Assembly: GCA_949152475.1 (NCBI GenBank)
Contig: OX424567.1
Coordinates: 26,995,402 to 27,059,401, forward strand
Origin: Terebella lapidaria
Lineage: Eukaryota; Annelida; Polychaeta; Terebellida; Terebellidae
Length of the DNA stretch: 64,000 bases
Direction: 5' to 3'
Under the pieces are notes generated by a model. That model worked only from the letters and a program-made list of their open reading frames with translations, made no database searches and had not been told where the DNA came from. How positions within the stretch are numbered: the stretch's first letter is position 1; each line of letters starts with the position of its first letter. The position numbers and the translations under genes were made by a program. Positions 1 through 12,481 of this stretch are shown in pieces.

Positions 1-3000
1 GCGCCGTGCTCGTCCTCGGACGTGTGCGACTTAGAGGAATACGACCTCGGCGCCGCGCAGATGATTGCGCACTGCGCCGGGATCAAAGCTCCGGGACCCG
101 CAGAATGTTGCGCGTTCACCTCCGGACCAGCTCAGAACCGTCCCTGTGTATCCGACAGAGGCAATCGTTGCGGATATCGGAGCGGCCGGGATTATTGGGA
201 TGAATTTTCTACGGGTCCACCGGGTGACCGCCAACTTTAGTGCTGGCGAATTCCGGATGGGAGAGGACACACACTTTCTCTTCCGCTCGGGCCCGATGCA
301 TTCATTCCAAATGCGGGCATCGCGCACTGTAGTAGTGCCGCCGATGAGTGAGATGATCATTGAGGCGAGGCCGCGTCGTCCCCGCATGCCCCTCGATGGT
401 CGACCGTGTATAGTGCAACCCGTGAGCAGTTTTGCCGCAGGAACTGGGCTCGTGCTGGGTGGGGCCCTGGTCATGTCCAACCCCCGCGCGATGCCCATCC
501 TCGTGGTGAATTCTACGGATGCTCCGATTGTACTGAAGCGCGGATGCATAGCAGCTACTGCTATTCCCGCGTCCTCGAGTCGTGTCCTCCCCGACGATCC
601 TGTCTGCCGCGCTGCGTGCGCGGCGGTGGCCGCCGGAGATGACCCGTTGACCCTGCCGGACCATTTGGAATCTCGGGTTCCGAAGGACCGGTTGGGTGAA
701 GAGCAGCGCCAAGCGCTCCGCAGACTGCTGCGGCAGTATGCGGATGTGTTCATGGGTCCTGATGGTGCGGTTGGCAAGACTGACGTCGCCAAACACCGCA
801 TCGACCTCGTGGACGAGCGTCCTCTCAAGCAGCGTCTTCGTCGGGCAGCAATAGTGCACCAAGAGGTCATAGACCAGGAGGTGCAAAAGATGCTCGACTT
901 GGACATCATCGAACCCAGTGACAGCCCTTGGGCCAGTCCGGTGGTTATGGTGAAGAAGAAGGACGGCTCGTGGAGGTTCTGCGTGGACTATCGGAAACTC
1001 AACGATGCCACGCGGAAGGACTCATATCCTCTCCCGCACATTGAAGATACCTTCGATGCCCTGGCCGGGTCACACTATTTCTGTGCTCTGGATCTGGCCT
1101 TCGGGTATTGGCAGGTGGAGATGGAGGAGAGTGATCGGGCGAAGACTGCCTTCGTTACCAAGAACGGGCTCTACCAATTCAAGGTAATGCCGTTCGGGCT
1201 CTGTAACGCACCAGCGACGTTCGAGCGCCTCATGGAGATGGTACTTAAAGGGTTCCTCTGGAAGCGATGTATGGTCTACATCGACGATGTCGTTGTGTAT
1301 GGCCGGTCGTTCGAGGAAACCCTCACCAACCTCCAGATGGTGCTCCATCGCATCCGCGGAGCAGGGCTTAAATTGAAGCCAAGTAAGTGCGAGCTATTCG
1401 CGCAGGAAATCCTGTACTTGGACCTCATGGTAACGGGCACCGGAGTGAGACCAGACCCTGCAAAGGTGGCGGCCGTGAAGAAATGGCCTCCGCCATGTAA
1501 CGTGGCGGACGTGAGGTCCTTCTTGGGCTTCGCGAGCTACCACCGCAGGTTTATTCGCGGCTTTGCGGAGATCGCGCGTCCCCTTACTATCCTCACGGAA
1601 AAGGGCGCCGATTTTGTTTGGTCCGCCGAGCAGGCTGACGCCTTCTCGGGACTCCGGCAGGCCTTGGTAGCGGCCCCGGTGCTGCGGCACCCTCGTCCGG
1701 ACTGCGAGTTCATCCTGGACACTGACGCGAGTAACTTCGCACTCGGCGGTGTCCTCTCGCAGATCGTGGACGGGCAAGAGCGGGTAGTAGCTTATGCGAG
1801 TGTGGCCTTGAGCCGCTCTCAAATGAACTACTGTACCACTCATCGCGAGTTGCTCGCGGTGGTTACAATGACGTTGGTTACAATGACCCCTCTAACAACA
1901 CGGCGGCCGGAGCGTTTAGGGCTAATCTCCGCGCGCGGACCCGCCGTTATCGGCGAGGGCGTCCTGCATACGAAGCGAAGGTGCGGCTCAGCTCCAGCGA
2001 GTCCTCCTTGAGTCCGGTGGTGTACTCCTCGTGGGTACCCTCGTCCTCTGGAGAGTCTGAGTATGAGCGGTCCTTCCCCCTGTGGTGATGGCCGCTGCGG
2101 CGCAGCCGGACGCGACGGATGAGGAGCCTAATTACTTGGGTGGCTACTCTCCGGCGCAGATAGCTGCGACGCAAAGAGCTGACAGAGCTCTGGCACCGGT
2201 AATGACAGCCCTTGAGGCCGGCCAGAAGCCCTCGAAGGATGAGCGGAAGACCTACAGGGAGGAGACTTTGTCTCTAGTATCCCAGTGGGAGAGACTCTCC
2301 TTGAGGGATGGCCTCTTATACCGGCGCTATGAGCCACCGACTCCACTGCCTCCCATATGGCAGTTGGTGCTTCCGGCGGAGCTGCGGAAAGAAGTACTCT
2401 ACCAGTTGCATGACCTCCGGGTGACCGGTCACTTGGGAATCCGGAGGACCGTCCATAGGCTACACCAGCGCTTTCATTGGCCTGGTAGCGGCTTGGGCGT
2501 GCAACGGTGGTGCGCAGCCTGCCCTCGGTGTCAAGCTCGCAAAGGAGTTCCGACTCCTGGCCGCCACCCCTTAACCACGGTTGAGGCGGGCGCGCCGTTC
2601 GATCGGATAGCTTTGGATATACTGGATACCCACCGGGTCACCCCGCGCGGTTTCCGGTACATCCTGGTGATTTCCGACTATTTTACCAAGTATACTGACG
2701 CCTACCCACTGCGCCGCCAGACTGCGGACGAGGTAGCTCGGTTGTTGGTAAATAGATGGGTGGTGTACCATGGGGTACCTAAACAGGTACATTCGGATCA
2801 GGGCATGCAATTTGAGAGCAACCTGTTCCGAAACCTAGCACAGATGCTAGGCAGTACCAAGGTGCGGACCACCCCCTACCGGCCCCAGTCTGATGGCCAG
2901 GTCGAACGCTTTAATTGATCGGTCCTCAATATGCTGGCGGCCTTTGTGAACGATCGTGCGAATGATTGGGATGACCACCTCCCGTATGTCTTAATGGCGT

Positions 3001-3575
3001 ACAGGTCGTCGGTCCACTCTTCGACCGGAGTTACTCCGCACGCGATGTTGTACGGCTGGGAGCTAAATTTACCCGTGGATATTATGTATCCAACTGCGGC
3101 AGAGACCGGCGCAGTACCCCAGTGCGGTCCGGAGTACATATCGATAGTCTGAAGAAGTACGAGGGCCCGCTTGTCATGGATCCGCTCGTTCAAGATGCGG
3201 AACCGGATGATGCTCCCGTATGGGATCCGTCCGGTCAGCATCCACGGACTCCGGACGAGCGTGTGCGCCGTATGGTGGGCCTCCCGGACCTCTGGATGGA
3301 CTGGGTGGCTATCAGCCAGATGACGGCGATCCGCAGGTACCCCCACTCCCTCCAGTACCTGCGGATGACGGGCGGCCACGGCGGAAACCACGTGCGCCAG
3401 CCCGGTATGGGTGGGAATAACCTTCCGCCCATGCGGATGCGTCTGCGGTACCTGTCTATCACACCAAGGACGGGTTTTAGGTCGTTCCGTGAGAGTCTGC
3501 ACGACTTACCTCCGCGGGTGGCTACTTTGTGGCTATCTTCGGAGTTGAGGTCCGCGGAGACTTTCATGTTGTAAC
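1..3575 (+). mobile_element. Ty3/gypsy LTR retrotransposon pol fossil (left end outside window)
   Basis: Seen: the parts follow the usual gypsy order. A protease tail remnant lies near 150-260. The reverse transcriptase lies near 830-1500, with the fingers motif around VVMVKKKDGSWRFCVDYRKL and the catalytic YIDDVVVY. The RNase H lies near 1690-1870, with DTDASNFALGGVL. The integrase lies near 2400-3150, with an HHCC zinc-binding region (H-x-G-I, then C-A-A-C-P-R-C-Q) and the DDE core (LDILDTH, HSDQGMQFES, DGQVERFN). Known: this domain order defines Metaviridae/gypsy pol. The element is broken, with roughly three to five breaks, and is a fossil. Base composition is GC-rich like the gag-like segments downstream and unlike the AT-rich host DNA, so all of this block probably belongs to one or two related families. 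Whether it was once joined to the gag-like copies cannot be decided from this window. Confidence 0.93.
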
Positions 3576-3589
3576 GCCGCGGAGACTTT

Positions 3590-4330
3590 CATGTTGTAAC
3601 GGAGTGATTTTGTTTATTTTCCATCTCATTTTTTATTTATGGGAGGATTATAAGCCACAAGTGTGTGCGTGTTCCCGTGGAAATGCTATTCTTACTCATT
3701 TATCATATATATGAGAAAGTTTAGTGATATATCTCTTTTCCTTGGTGCAATAGAGAGTAAGAAATCGGGAGATTTCTGCTTTCGCAAGAGGGGTGTAGGA
3801 GATTGTGTACATTGTATCAAAGGCTGTATGCCGTGATCTATGAAAAGCATGCAAGTGGTGGTGGATTTATTTCCATTGCTGCTTGGGCGGTGTTAAATTT
3901 TTATTTATCGCTGCTGATAGGGTGACATAATCGGCTTTTGATACATTGTGTACAATCTTTAACCTGCGAGGGTGATTAACTTCACGTCATTGATCGCCAG
4001 TGCGAAAGCTATTGCTAATGACTGCTGTTAATTACTGTAGTATTTTAGCGGGTTCCCCCGGGATGGCTTGTGTACATAAGCCACCCGTATACATGGCACG
4101 ATAGGAGTCACCGGGGGGAGATGTGTGTATGTGAATGCGATAGTATAAAACGTTCTTTTGTCTGTCGATCTGGTAGATGCAGTGAATAGACGTTTCCATG
4201 GGAACGCGTCATACGATGCGTGTGCAGTATAACTGCCAACACTTGATGCCTATAATCGATGTAACTCGACACTTACTGGTCATTCAAGCGCTCGGCACTG
4301 GTGGAGACGGATCTGCGGATCTGACTCCCA
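3590..4330 (+). mobile_element. LTR- or leader-like non-coding segment, copy 1
   Basis: Non-coding stretch between the pol fossil and the first gag-like segment. It begins near a TGTTGTAAC motif, contains a TATA-like box (TATAAAA near 4145), and leads directly into the gag-like reading region. The part from about 3708 onward is repeated almost exactly at 6630-7273. Placement and the TATA box suggest an LTR plus 5' leader. I could not fix both LTR ends or a primer-binding site, so the boundaries are approximate. Confidence 0.45.
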
Positions 4331-6629
4331 GTGTTTGTAGCGATTAGAGTGCTTGATATGTCAGAGTCAAGTGACGGGTGGGGTGATGATGTAGGGAGGG
4401 AGGAGGGGTCTCTAGAGCGCACTAGTGTGTACTCGAGACCCCTAGCTAGGCCTGAGGATGATGACCGCGAGGTCGTCTCCGAAGGCGAGGATGTGGGTTC
4501 TGCGGAATCCAGCTCCGGCTCTGATTCCGGTACGGGAACTGAGTCCGAGAGCGAGGTCGCGGAGGAACGCCCCGCAGAGAGTGACTCGGCCACGCCAGGC
4601 GCCGAGCAGCTCTTGAATCTGTCGTCTTTTCCTCGCATGGAAGAGATGATGGACTGCGGTGGTGCGGGACTTGCTCGTGTGGACATTGAGTTGCATCCGC
4701 CCTCGGAGATGCTTGCGTCTCTGGGTCCGGATGAGAGTACTCGTGCGGAAACCCGTCCGGATGGCCGTAGCCGTCCGGACACCGGTTCCGCCGAGAACTC
4801 CTCGGTGTCCGCACCTGCGGAGTCTGGTCCGCACGACCAGAAGGCCCCTGGGACTTGGGCGGAGCAGGTTGACGCGGCTGAGGAAGCCGCATCCCAGGCT
4901 CCGGCCCAGGAACAGGAGCCTGGCTCGAAGGAGACCGAGAACCAAGATGACGGGTTTGCATCGCCCGTCTCTAGGCGTACTCGCCGTCGAGCCCGAGAGA
5001 TTGCCCAGAAGCAGTGGAGAGCCCAGCAAGCGCTGGAGGCCTCCAACCGCGGGCAATCTGAGACCGGATCCGACCCGGACCCGGTCTCCTCGCCTCCAAA
5101 GAAAAAGAAGAAGAAGCGGACCCACCGGAAAATGAAGTCCGGCGGTCCCCCGCCTAAAACCGGATCGCAGTCCGGAGGACCTAAGCCGCTGGCGCCTAAG
5201 CCGGGCGGCCAGTCAGGGTCCTTCGCCAAACCCGGAGACGCCAAGGCGCCTAATCCCTCGGGATCTGGTGCGGGCGGCGCCTCCGAATGATCCGGCCAGG
5301 GCGCAGGAGGTTCCAGCAAGCGGGTGCCTATCCAGGCACCGAAAGGAACCTCCTCCTCTTCTTCCTCCGGTAATAAGAGACCTACCGGAGCTGCGGAGGT
5401 GGGGTCCAGTCCAGTGGATCGGGGGCGTCCCGTGCCGAAGGAAGGAGATTTGCGTTTAGAACTCCTCCGGAAGCGCGCGGAGCAAGACGGGGTCCACCTG
5501 TCTGACGCCGCACTGGAAGCGGGACGGTGGGCCTTCGTTGTGCAGCAACAGAGGACCGCGCCCCAATGCGGGAAGAGTGTGCCCCGACAACCCAGGTCGG
5601 AGAATCGTTCGGGGGCGGCCAAAAAGAAGAAGCGGTCGTCCTCGGAGCAGCCCTCTATTTAGAGGCTGCGGGCCGAGATGGGCCCCGAACTCCCTGGAGT
5701 CCGTCAGGGACACATGTTCCTCTTGCGTTATGGCAGGGATCCGCAGGGGCGCCGCACAGCGGACGCCGGTGCGGCGGCCGACACGCCTTTCACACGGCCT
5801 CGTCCACTCACGGACAAGGAGCGTGTCGGGCTGCCGCCCGAGACAGAGGACGGGGTAATATGCCTCCTCTGTCCGGAATCCCTGGACGGGTATGAGGACC
5901 CGCACCAAGCGCTCAACCGGGATCGTAGGTATCCTTCCTACGACCACCTGAGTCGACATGTTGCGGGGTACCACTACCCCTGGATGAAAATGTTCGTCTG
6001 CAAGAGGTGTTACTCCAGTAGACCTCAGCAGCGATATTTTCCCAGTTTGGAGGCCCTGAACACTCACCGCGCGGGTGCACACCGCGGTGAGGGACTTCAC
6101 ACCGTTGGTGATGAAGCGGGGCCTGTATTCAATTATGGATACATTCCACCTAGGGTGGCATCGTTCATGACCACGTCAGGAACATTGAAGAACCGGTTCT
6201 TCCACTGGGGTCCGTGGCGCTTTGCACAGCGCATCATGGACGATGCCTGGAAAGAGTCTGGCGTTGTGTCCGCGGGCTCGAGCTACACAGCTCGCCTGAC
6301 GGCGTCAATGGGCCAGACTCCGGTGGAGTACCAGGCGGCGGAAGCCGCCCGGACAGCAGCAGAGGCTGTCCGTCAACCGCCGGCGACCCAGGCAGTGGAA
6401 GAACGGCACCGGGTGACCATGGTCGTGTCGGAGATGCCGCAGATCGCGGCCAAGACACGAGTGGCTTTTCCTAAGCCGCGCCCCCCGCCAAGGACTCAGG
6501 GGAAGGGTTCGTCCGCCGGAAAAACTCCGGCCGGGACGACGCCCCTGCAGTCCCCGGGTGCGCTGACTCAGGAGGATTTCCCGGGCTTGCTCGAGGTGAC
6601 GGTACCCGCGGGTCCGTCTGAGGGACGGG
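4331..6629 (+). mobile_element. gag-like region of LTR-type retroelement, tandem copy 1 (fossil, truncated)
   Basis: Seen: a GC-rich protein-coding relic in three parts. The first is an acidic Ser/Glu/Pro-rich N-terminal part. The second is a basic KKKKKKR-type stretch that resembles a nuclear-localisation signal. The third is a segment with two Cys2-His2-like fingers (CLLC...HVAGYH and CKRC...HRAGAH). The position after an LTR-like leader suggests a Gag-like product. Gypsy Gag proteins more often carry a CCHC knuckle, so the paired C2H2 fingers are unusual. The copy is broken (about two or three breaks) and stops abruptly where the second tandem copy of the leader starts. Compared with copy 2, the sequence differs by only about 1-2% by eye, so the duplication is recent. 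A non-LTR origin is possible but less likely. Confidence 0.6.
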
Positions 6630-7273
6630 TATATGAGAAAGTTTAGTGATATATCTCTTTTCCTTGGTGCAATAGAGAGTAAGAAATCGGGAGATTTCTG
6701 CTTTCGCAAGAGGGGTGTAGGAGATTGTGTACATTGTATCAAAGGCTGTATGCCGTGATCTATGAAAAGCATGCAAGAGGTGGTGGATTTATTTCCATTG
6801 CTGCTTGGGCGGTGTTAAATTTTTATTTATCGCTGCTGATAGGGTGACATAATCGTAACACCCACAAGTAGTTTGGCTTTTGATACATTGTGTACAATCT
6901 TTAACCTGCGAGGGTGATTAACTTCACGTCATTGATCGCCAGTGCGAAAGCTATTGCTAATGACTGCTGTTAATTACTGTAGTATTTTAGCGGGTTCCCC
7001 CGGGATGGTTTGTGTACATAAGCCACCCGTATACATGGCACGATAGGAGTCACCGGGGGGGAGATGTGTGTATGTGAATGCGATAGTATAAAACGTTCTT
7101 TTGTCTGTCGATCTGGTAGATGCATTGAATAGACGTTTCCACGGGAACGCGTCATACGATGCGTGTGCAGTATAACTGCCAACACTTGATGCCTATAATC
7201 GATGTAACTCGACACTTACTGGTCATTCAAGCGCTCGGCACTGGTGGAGACGGATCTGCGGATCTGACTCCCA
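6630..7273 (+). mobile_element. LTR- or leader-like segment, tandem copy 2
   Basis: Near-identical to about 3708-4330, starting at the shared TATATGAGAAAG motif. It carries the same TATA-like box (near 7087) and the same lead-in to the gag-like region. A short insertion of about 20 bases distinguishes it from copy 1. The abrupt junction with the preceding gag-like segment marks the tandem duplication point. Confidence 0.6.
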
Positions 7274-10200
7274 GTGTTTGTAGCGATTAGAGTGCTTGAT
7301 ATGTCAGAGTCAAGTGACGGGTGGGGTAATGATGTAGGGAGGGAGGAGGGGTCTCTAGAGCGCACTAGTGTGTACTCGAGACCCCTAGCTAGGCCTGAGG
7401 ATGATGACCGCGAGGTCGTCTCCGAAGGCGAGGATGTGGGTTCTGCGGAATCCAGCTCCGGCTCTGATTCCGGTACGGGAACTGAGTCCGAGAGCGAGGT
7501 CGCGGAGGACCGCCCCACAGAGAGTGACTCGGCCACGCCAGGCGCCGAGCAGCTCTTTAATCCGTCGTCTTTTCCTCGCATGGAAAAGATGATGGACTGC
7601 GGTGACTCGGCCACGCCAGGCGCCGAGCAGCTCTTGAATCTGTCGTCTTTTCCTCGCATGGAAAAGATGATGGACTGCGGTGGTGCGGGACTTGCTCGTG
7701 TGGACATTGAGTTGCATTCGCCCTCGGAGATGCTTGCGTCTCTGGGTCCGGATGAGAGTACTCGTGCGGAAACCCGTCCGGATGGCCGTAGCCGTCCGGA
7801 CACCGGTTCCGCCGCGAACTCCTCGGTGTCCGCACCTGCGGAGTCTGGTCCGCACGACCAGAAGGCCCCTGGGACTTGGGCGGAGCAGGTTGACGCGGCT
7901 GAGGAAGCCGCATCCCAGGCTCCGGCCCAGGAACAGGAGCCTGGTTCGAAGGAGACCGAGAACCAAGATGACGGGTTTAAATCGCCCGCCTCTAGGCGTA
8001 CTCGCCGTCGAGCCCGAGAGATTGCCCAGAAGCAGTGGAGAGCCCAGCAAGCGCTGGAGGCCTCCAACCGCGGGCAATCTGAGACCGGATCCGACCCGGA
8101 CCCGGTCTCCTCGCCTCCGAAGAAAAAGAAGAAGAAGCGGACCCACCAGAAAGAGAAGTCCGGCGGTCCCCCGCCTAAAACCGGATCGCAGTCCGGAGGA
8201 CCTAAGCCGCTGGCGCCTAAGCCGGGCGGCCAGTCAGGGTCCTCCGCCAAACCCGGAGACGCCAAGGCGCCTAATCCCTCGGGATCTGGTGCGGGCGGCG
8301 CCTCCGAATGATCCGGCCAGGGCGCAGGAGGTTCCAGCAAGCGGGTGCCTATCCAGGCACCGAAAGGAACCTCCTCCTCTTCTTCCTCCGGTAATAAGAG
8401 ACCTACCGGAGCTGCGGAGGTGGGGTCCAGTCCAGTGGATCGGGGGCGTCCCGTGCCGAAGGAAGGAGATCTGCGTTTAGAACTCCTCCGGAAGCGCGCG
8501 GAGCAAGACGGGGTCCACCTGTCTGACGCCGCACTGGAAGCGGGACGGCGGGCCTTCGTTGTGCAGCAACAGAGGACCGCGCCCCAACGCGGGAAGAGTG
8601 TGCCCCGACAACCCAGGTCGGAGAATCGTTCGGGGGCGGCCAAAAAGAAGAAGCGGTCGTCCTCGGAGCAGCCCTCTATCCAGAGGCTGCGGGCCGAGAT
8701 GGGCCCCGAACTCCCTGGAGTCCGTCAGGGACACATGTTCCTCCCGCGTTATGGCAGGGATCCGCAGGGGCGCCGCACAGCGGACGCCGGTGCGGCGGCC
8801 GACACGCCTTTCACACGGCCTCGTTCACTCATGGACGAGGAGCGTGTCGGGCTGCCGCCCGAGACAGAGGACGGGGTAATATGCCTTCTCTGTCCGTAAT
8901 CCCTGGACGGGTATGAGGACCCGCACCAAGCGCTCAACCGGGATCGTAGGTATCCTTCCTACGACCACCTGAGTCAACATGTTGCGGGGTACCACTACCC
9001 CTGGATGAAAATGTTCGTCTGCAAGAGGTGTTACTCCAGTAGACCTCAGCAGCGATATTTTCCCAGTTTGGAGGCCCTGAACACTCACCGCGCGGGTGCA
9101 CACCGCGGTGAGGGACTTCACACCGTTGGTGATGAAGCGGGGCCTGTATTCAATTATGGATACATTCCACCTAGGGTGGCATCGTTCATGACCACGTCAG
9201 GAACATTGAAGAACCGGTTCTTCCACTGGGATCCGTGGCGCTTTGCACAGCGCATCATGGACGATGCCTGGAAAAAGTATGGCGTTGTGTCCGCGGGCTC
9301 GAGCTACACAGCTCGCCTGACGGCGTCAATGGGCCAGACTCCGGCGGAGTACCAGGCGGAGGAAGCGGCCCGGACAGCAGCAGAGGCTGTCCGTCAACCG
9401 CCGGCGACCCAGGCAGTGGAAGAACGGCACCGGGTGACCATGGTCGTGTCGGAGATGCCGCAGATCGCGGCCAAGACACGAGTGGCTTCTCCTAAGCCGC
9501 GCCCCCCGCCAAGGACTCAGGGGAAGGGTTCGTCCGCCGGAAAAACTCCGGCCGGGACGACGCCCCTGCAGTCCCCGGGTGCGCTGACTCAGGAGGATTT
9601 CCCGGGCTTGCTCGAGGTGACGGTACCCGCGGGTCGGTCTGAGGGACGGGTGGTGGCAGACACCTCCGCCTCCTCGAGTACCGCGTCGGTGGTCCCGCCA
9701 AGGACCCCACGTGTGACTCCCTCGGTTGCGAGCAGTAACGGACGTGCGGTACTTCTCTCGAGGTCGGCGTCCGCGTCCTCGTTGGTAGTTGAGGGGACGT
9801 CCGCGGGATGGCAAAGCACCGCCTCCCTGGACCTGGATCCCCTCGACGCCACGGCGGACGTACGCCTGAGGCTCGGTCCCACGACCGCCAGTGTCTACGA
9901 GACTTTTCGCGAGTCTGTAGGCCAGGCGGTCGGCCATCGTCGCGATGGTATGGACCGGATCCCCGGTGACCCAGTGTTGGTGAACCTGCCAGTGCCCCGA
10001 GCCATTCGTGACTTGGGGTCCGCAGGTGTGGCCGCGTTGGTCCGCGCTCGGGAGGAGCACCAATGGGATTACCCCCAGCGTGGTCGACTCACCCGAGCGG
10101 CGGAGTACCTTGTGGCGGAGATGGACAGCTCTCTGGATCGGTTCAGCCGGTGCCGCGCCGAGGCCTCCCGTGTCGCATGCGATCTCGCATATGACCAGGG

Positions 10201-10823
10201 CCTCATGGAAGGCACCCGGCGGAGCCTAGAGAGCTACCGGACTTTGTCGGCCGTCATTGAGCGGCGCGCGTTCGACCAGGGTCGGACCGCCGCTCTTGCC
10301 GAGCAGTCCGGGGCGTCCGCCCCCGCCCCAGAGATGGCCGCTAGGATGGAGCACCTGGAGGCTGAGAATGAGCAGCTACGGCGTCGTCTTGACGAAGCCG
10401 AGGCCGCTCGGACTCGCCTACTCCAGGGCGTCAATGACCCCGAGTCGTCCGCCCTGAACCAGGCGGCTCTCCAGCGGGCGGATGCTGCTTTGGAGCTGGC
10501 CATCTACCCATACCTGGTCCAGGTGTGGGGAGAACGTACGGCCGGTCCTCAGCGCACCCGCGATACGCGAGATGTTCCGCGCCATTGCAGATCTCGGCGC
10601 TACATCTCTACCCGCCTCCGTCGTGATGGCTCCGTCAGGACCCGGATTGCAGGGCTCACCGCAGAAGCCCCTGCAAGCGCCACCGGGCCTGCCTCTTCCG
10701 CCCGTGCAGCCGGCTTTCTCCATGCCGGCTCCGCTGCTTCCGCGGCGTAGGGACTCGTCACCGCCGCCAGAACCCAAGACAGGCGGCACGGATGAGGAGC
10801 CGATGACGACGGAGGAAGGCTAG
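7274..10823 (+). mobile_element. gag-like region of LTR-type retroelement, tandem copy 2 (longer copy, fossil)
   Basis: Same product as copy 1 but continuing about 1.2 kb further. The extra 3' part encodes an Arg/Glu-rich segment with a heptad-like coiled coil (AARMEHLEAENEQLRRRL) and a Pro-rich tail. Parts in order are the acidic Ser/Glu-rich N-terminus, the poly-basic stretch, two C2H2-like fingers (near 8880-9115), a Ser/Thr/Pro linker, the coiled coil near 10,340-10,430, and the Pro-rich end. A short in-frame internal duplication makes its acidic region longer than in copy 1. The copy is broken, with about two or three breaks. No pol follows it, so it was separated from its enzyme region. 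Confidence 0.6.
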
Positions 10824-12086
10824 AGTACTAGCCTCGTCGCCGCACTTGTGCAGCGGCGTGCCGGAGTCGCTCCCGCGGCTCCGCCCTGCCTCAGACCCGT
10901 TCTGCGGATCTGAGGAGCCGGCCGGCAGGGCGGTCGGCAACACTTTTTAGAGGTACTATCACTTTTGATCACTCGGTGTGTCGTTTTACAAAATTTCAAA
11001 ATTTAAAGTTTAACCTTAAAGATATTCCAAAGACTCGACACACCGTCCTTTTATAACGGATTACCTTCCAAGGTCATCACACGGTTTTGGACCACCTCGG
11101 TCAAAATTTTAGCTTGTTTATGAGGGTTTATTCAAAATTGCAAAGCGCGTTATAGTTTACTCCGTAAGTCCGGGGGTAGTTCCCCATTCTTCCAAAAGGG
11201 ACTCTTAAAGTCCTAGTGTCTTGCGCCGTGACTTCCGGGTGTTGCCATCTTGCCTTCTTCCGGACCCCGCCATGCGAAGCCTTCGTCGGGTTTTGGCTGT
11301 TTTGGGCGCGGGCGGAACATGTTGGGGACCAACATTGTAAGAAGGGGGTAATGTGGCGATTTTGCCCTAAGCACGCGGCAGGTGATTGTAAACATACATG
11401 CCATTTATGTGGCCTTTTCGTACTTGGCCTTGTTTTGACACGCTCCGTTCGAGCATGCGTTGCCACGGCGACGCATTGTAATTTACGCTCCAGTAAACTA
11501 TAACAATGGATCGATTAGACCTCGCGTGCGTCCTACAGCTTGTGGTGTATTATATATACACTGGGAGCGACTCGATCGAGGAGATTGTCCGAGAGAGAGT
11601 GAACAGGACGCACGCAAGGCTCGCCATGAGCTTTGCGTTCCCTGGTCAGGAGTAGTGGGCTCTTAGAGCCCTGGGGACGATTTCCATGGGGAGGCCCGGG
11701 CTGGGAGAGACAAGTTGCTGACTCGGGGGCGTAAGCCCTGTGGATCGCCAGTTCTCTCCCTTCCCGGGACGTGTGACATAGGCTCTGGCCAGCATGTCGT
11801 ACTGTACGGGGTTCCGTCCCCGAGGCAGACCGCGGCTCGCCAGGCCCCGCCAGTTAACACCGTGGTGATGAACCAGTTTCTGAACGGTGTCCGTAGGCCT
11901 GGGAGTGTCGGGTGGGCTGTTACCTGGTTACCGTTAATGCTGAAGTAGTTACCGTGTCCGCAGTGACCTCCGGTGAGCGGCGCCGCCGCAAGGATCCGGA
12001 ATAGCGGATGCGCGTCCGCAAGGACTCGTGGTGAGAGGACTATCCTCGAGGATCCCGAAGAGCGGACGGTAGTCAATAACTTTACA
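10824..12086. other. non-coding retroelement-like stretch; possible solo LTR/leader near 11,321-11,700
   Basis: No supportable host gene. A GC-rich imperfect inverted repeat (10,885-10,935) follows the gag-like end. At 11,321 there is an LTR-like start motif, TGTTGGGGACCAACA, itself a short palindrome. A TATATATA box lies at 11,551-11,558, followed by a GAGAGAG-rich leader and more GC-rich sequence to about 12,065. This resembles an LTR with its leader from another retroelement family. No partner LTR is visible, so it is a weak call. Confidence 0.3.
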
Positions 12087-12175
12087 GAAGCATGCCAAGA
12101 TAGATATATTACAATGCCATTGAGCATCGCCAAAATATCATGAAAAACAGTGTAAACGAGTTAGAAAACCAGAGT
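12087..12175 (-). mobile_element. half of the TA-flanked MITE (single terminal arm)
   Basis: About 90 bases match the right arm of the palindromic MITE at 26,627-27,194. The match runs from the AGTATGCCAAG-like inner part to the terminal GTTAGAAAA(C/T)CAGAGT end. The other arm is missing, so this is a truncated copy lying directly between the retroelement block and gene A. Confidence 0.7.
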
Positions 12176-12481
12176 GCAGTCCGGATGATCAAGTGGAAGA
12201 AATAATTTGCCATCCAGTCCCTGGGTCTAAACTCGATGTCAGATTTCAGACTTGAAGAAACCCGGAAGTTTTAGGACATTGGTTGTGAATGTGTGCATTG
12301 AGCATCCTAGAACAACAGGGAAGAACCGTGTTTGTTTGGGGGAAAAATAGCTATTAGGGTTACGAAAACTGTTTTGCTGAGCTAGACGAAAGTTGCTAGT
12401 CAACCCTGAGCCCGTCCACACTTTGTCTAATTGTTTTTGTTTTGTTTGTTTGTTTTAGTATAAAGTATTGTCAATTTCCAG

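Noticed and set aside
4273-8643. Long antisense frames opposite the gag-like segments
   Set aside because: They mirror the GC-rich, codon-biased plus strand in both copies and carry no recognisable motif. The sense strand has the zinc fingers.
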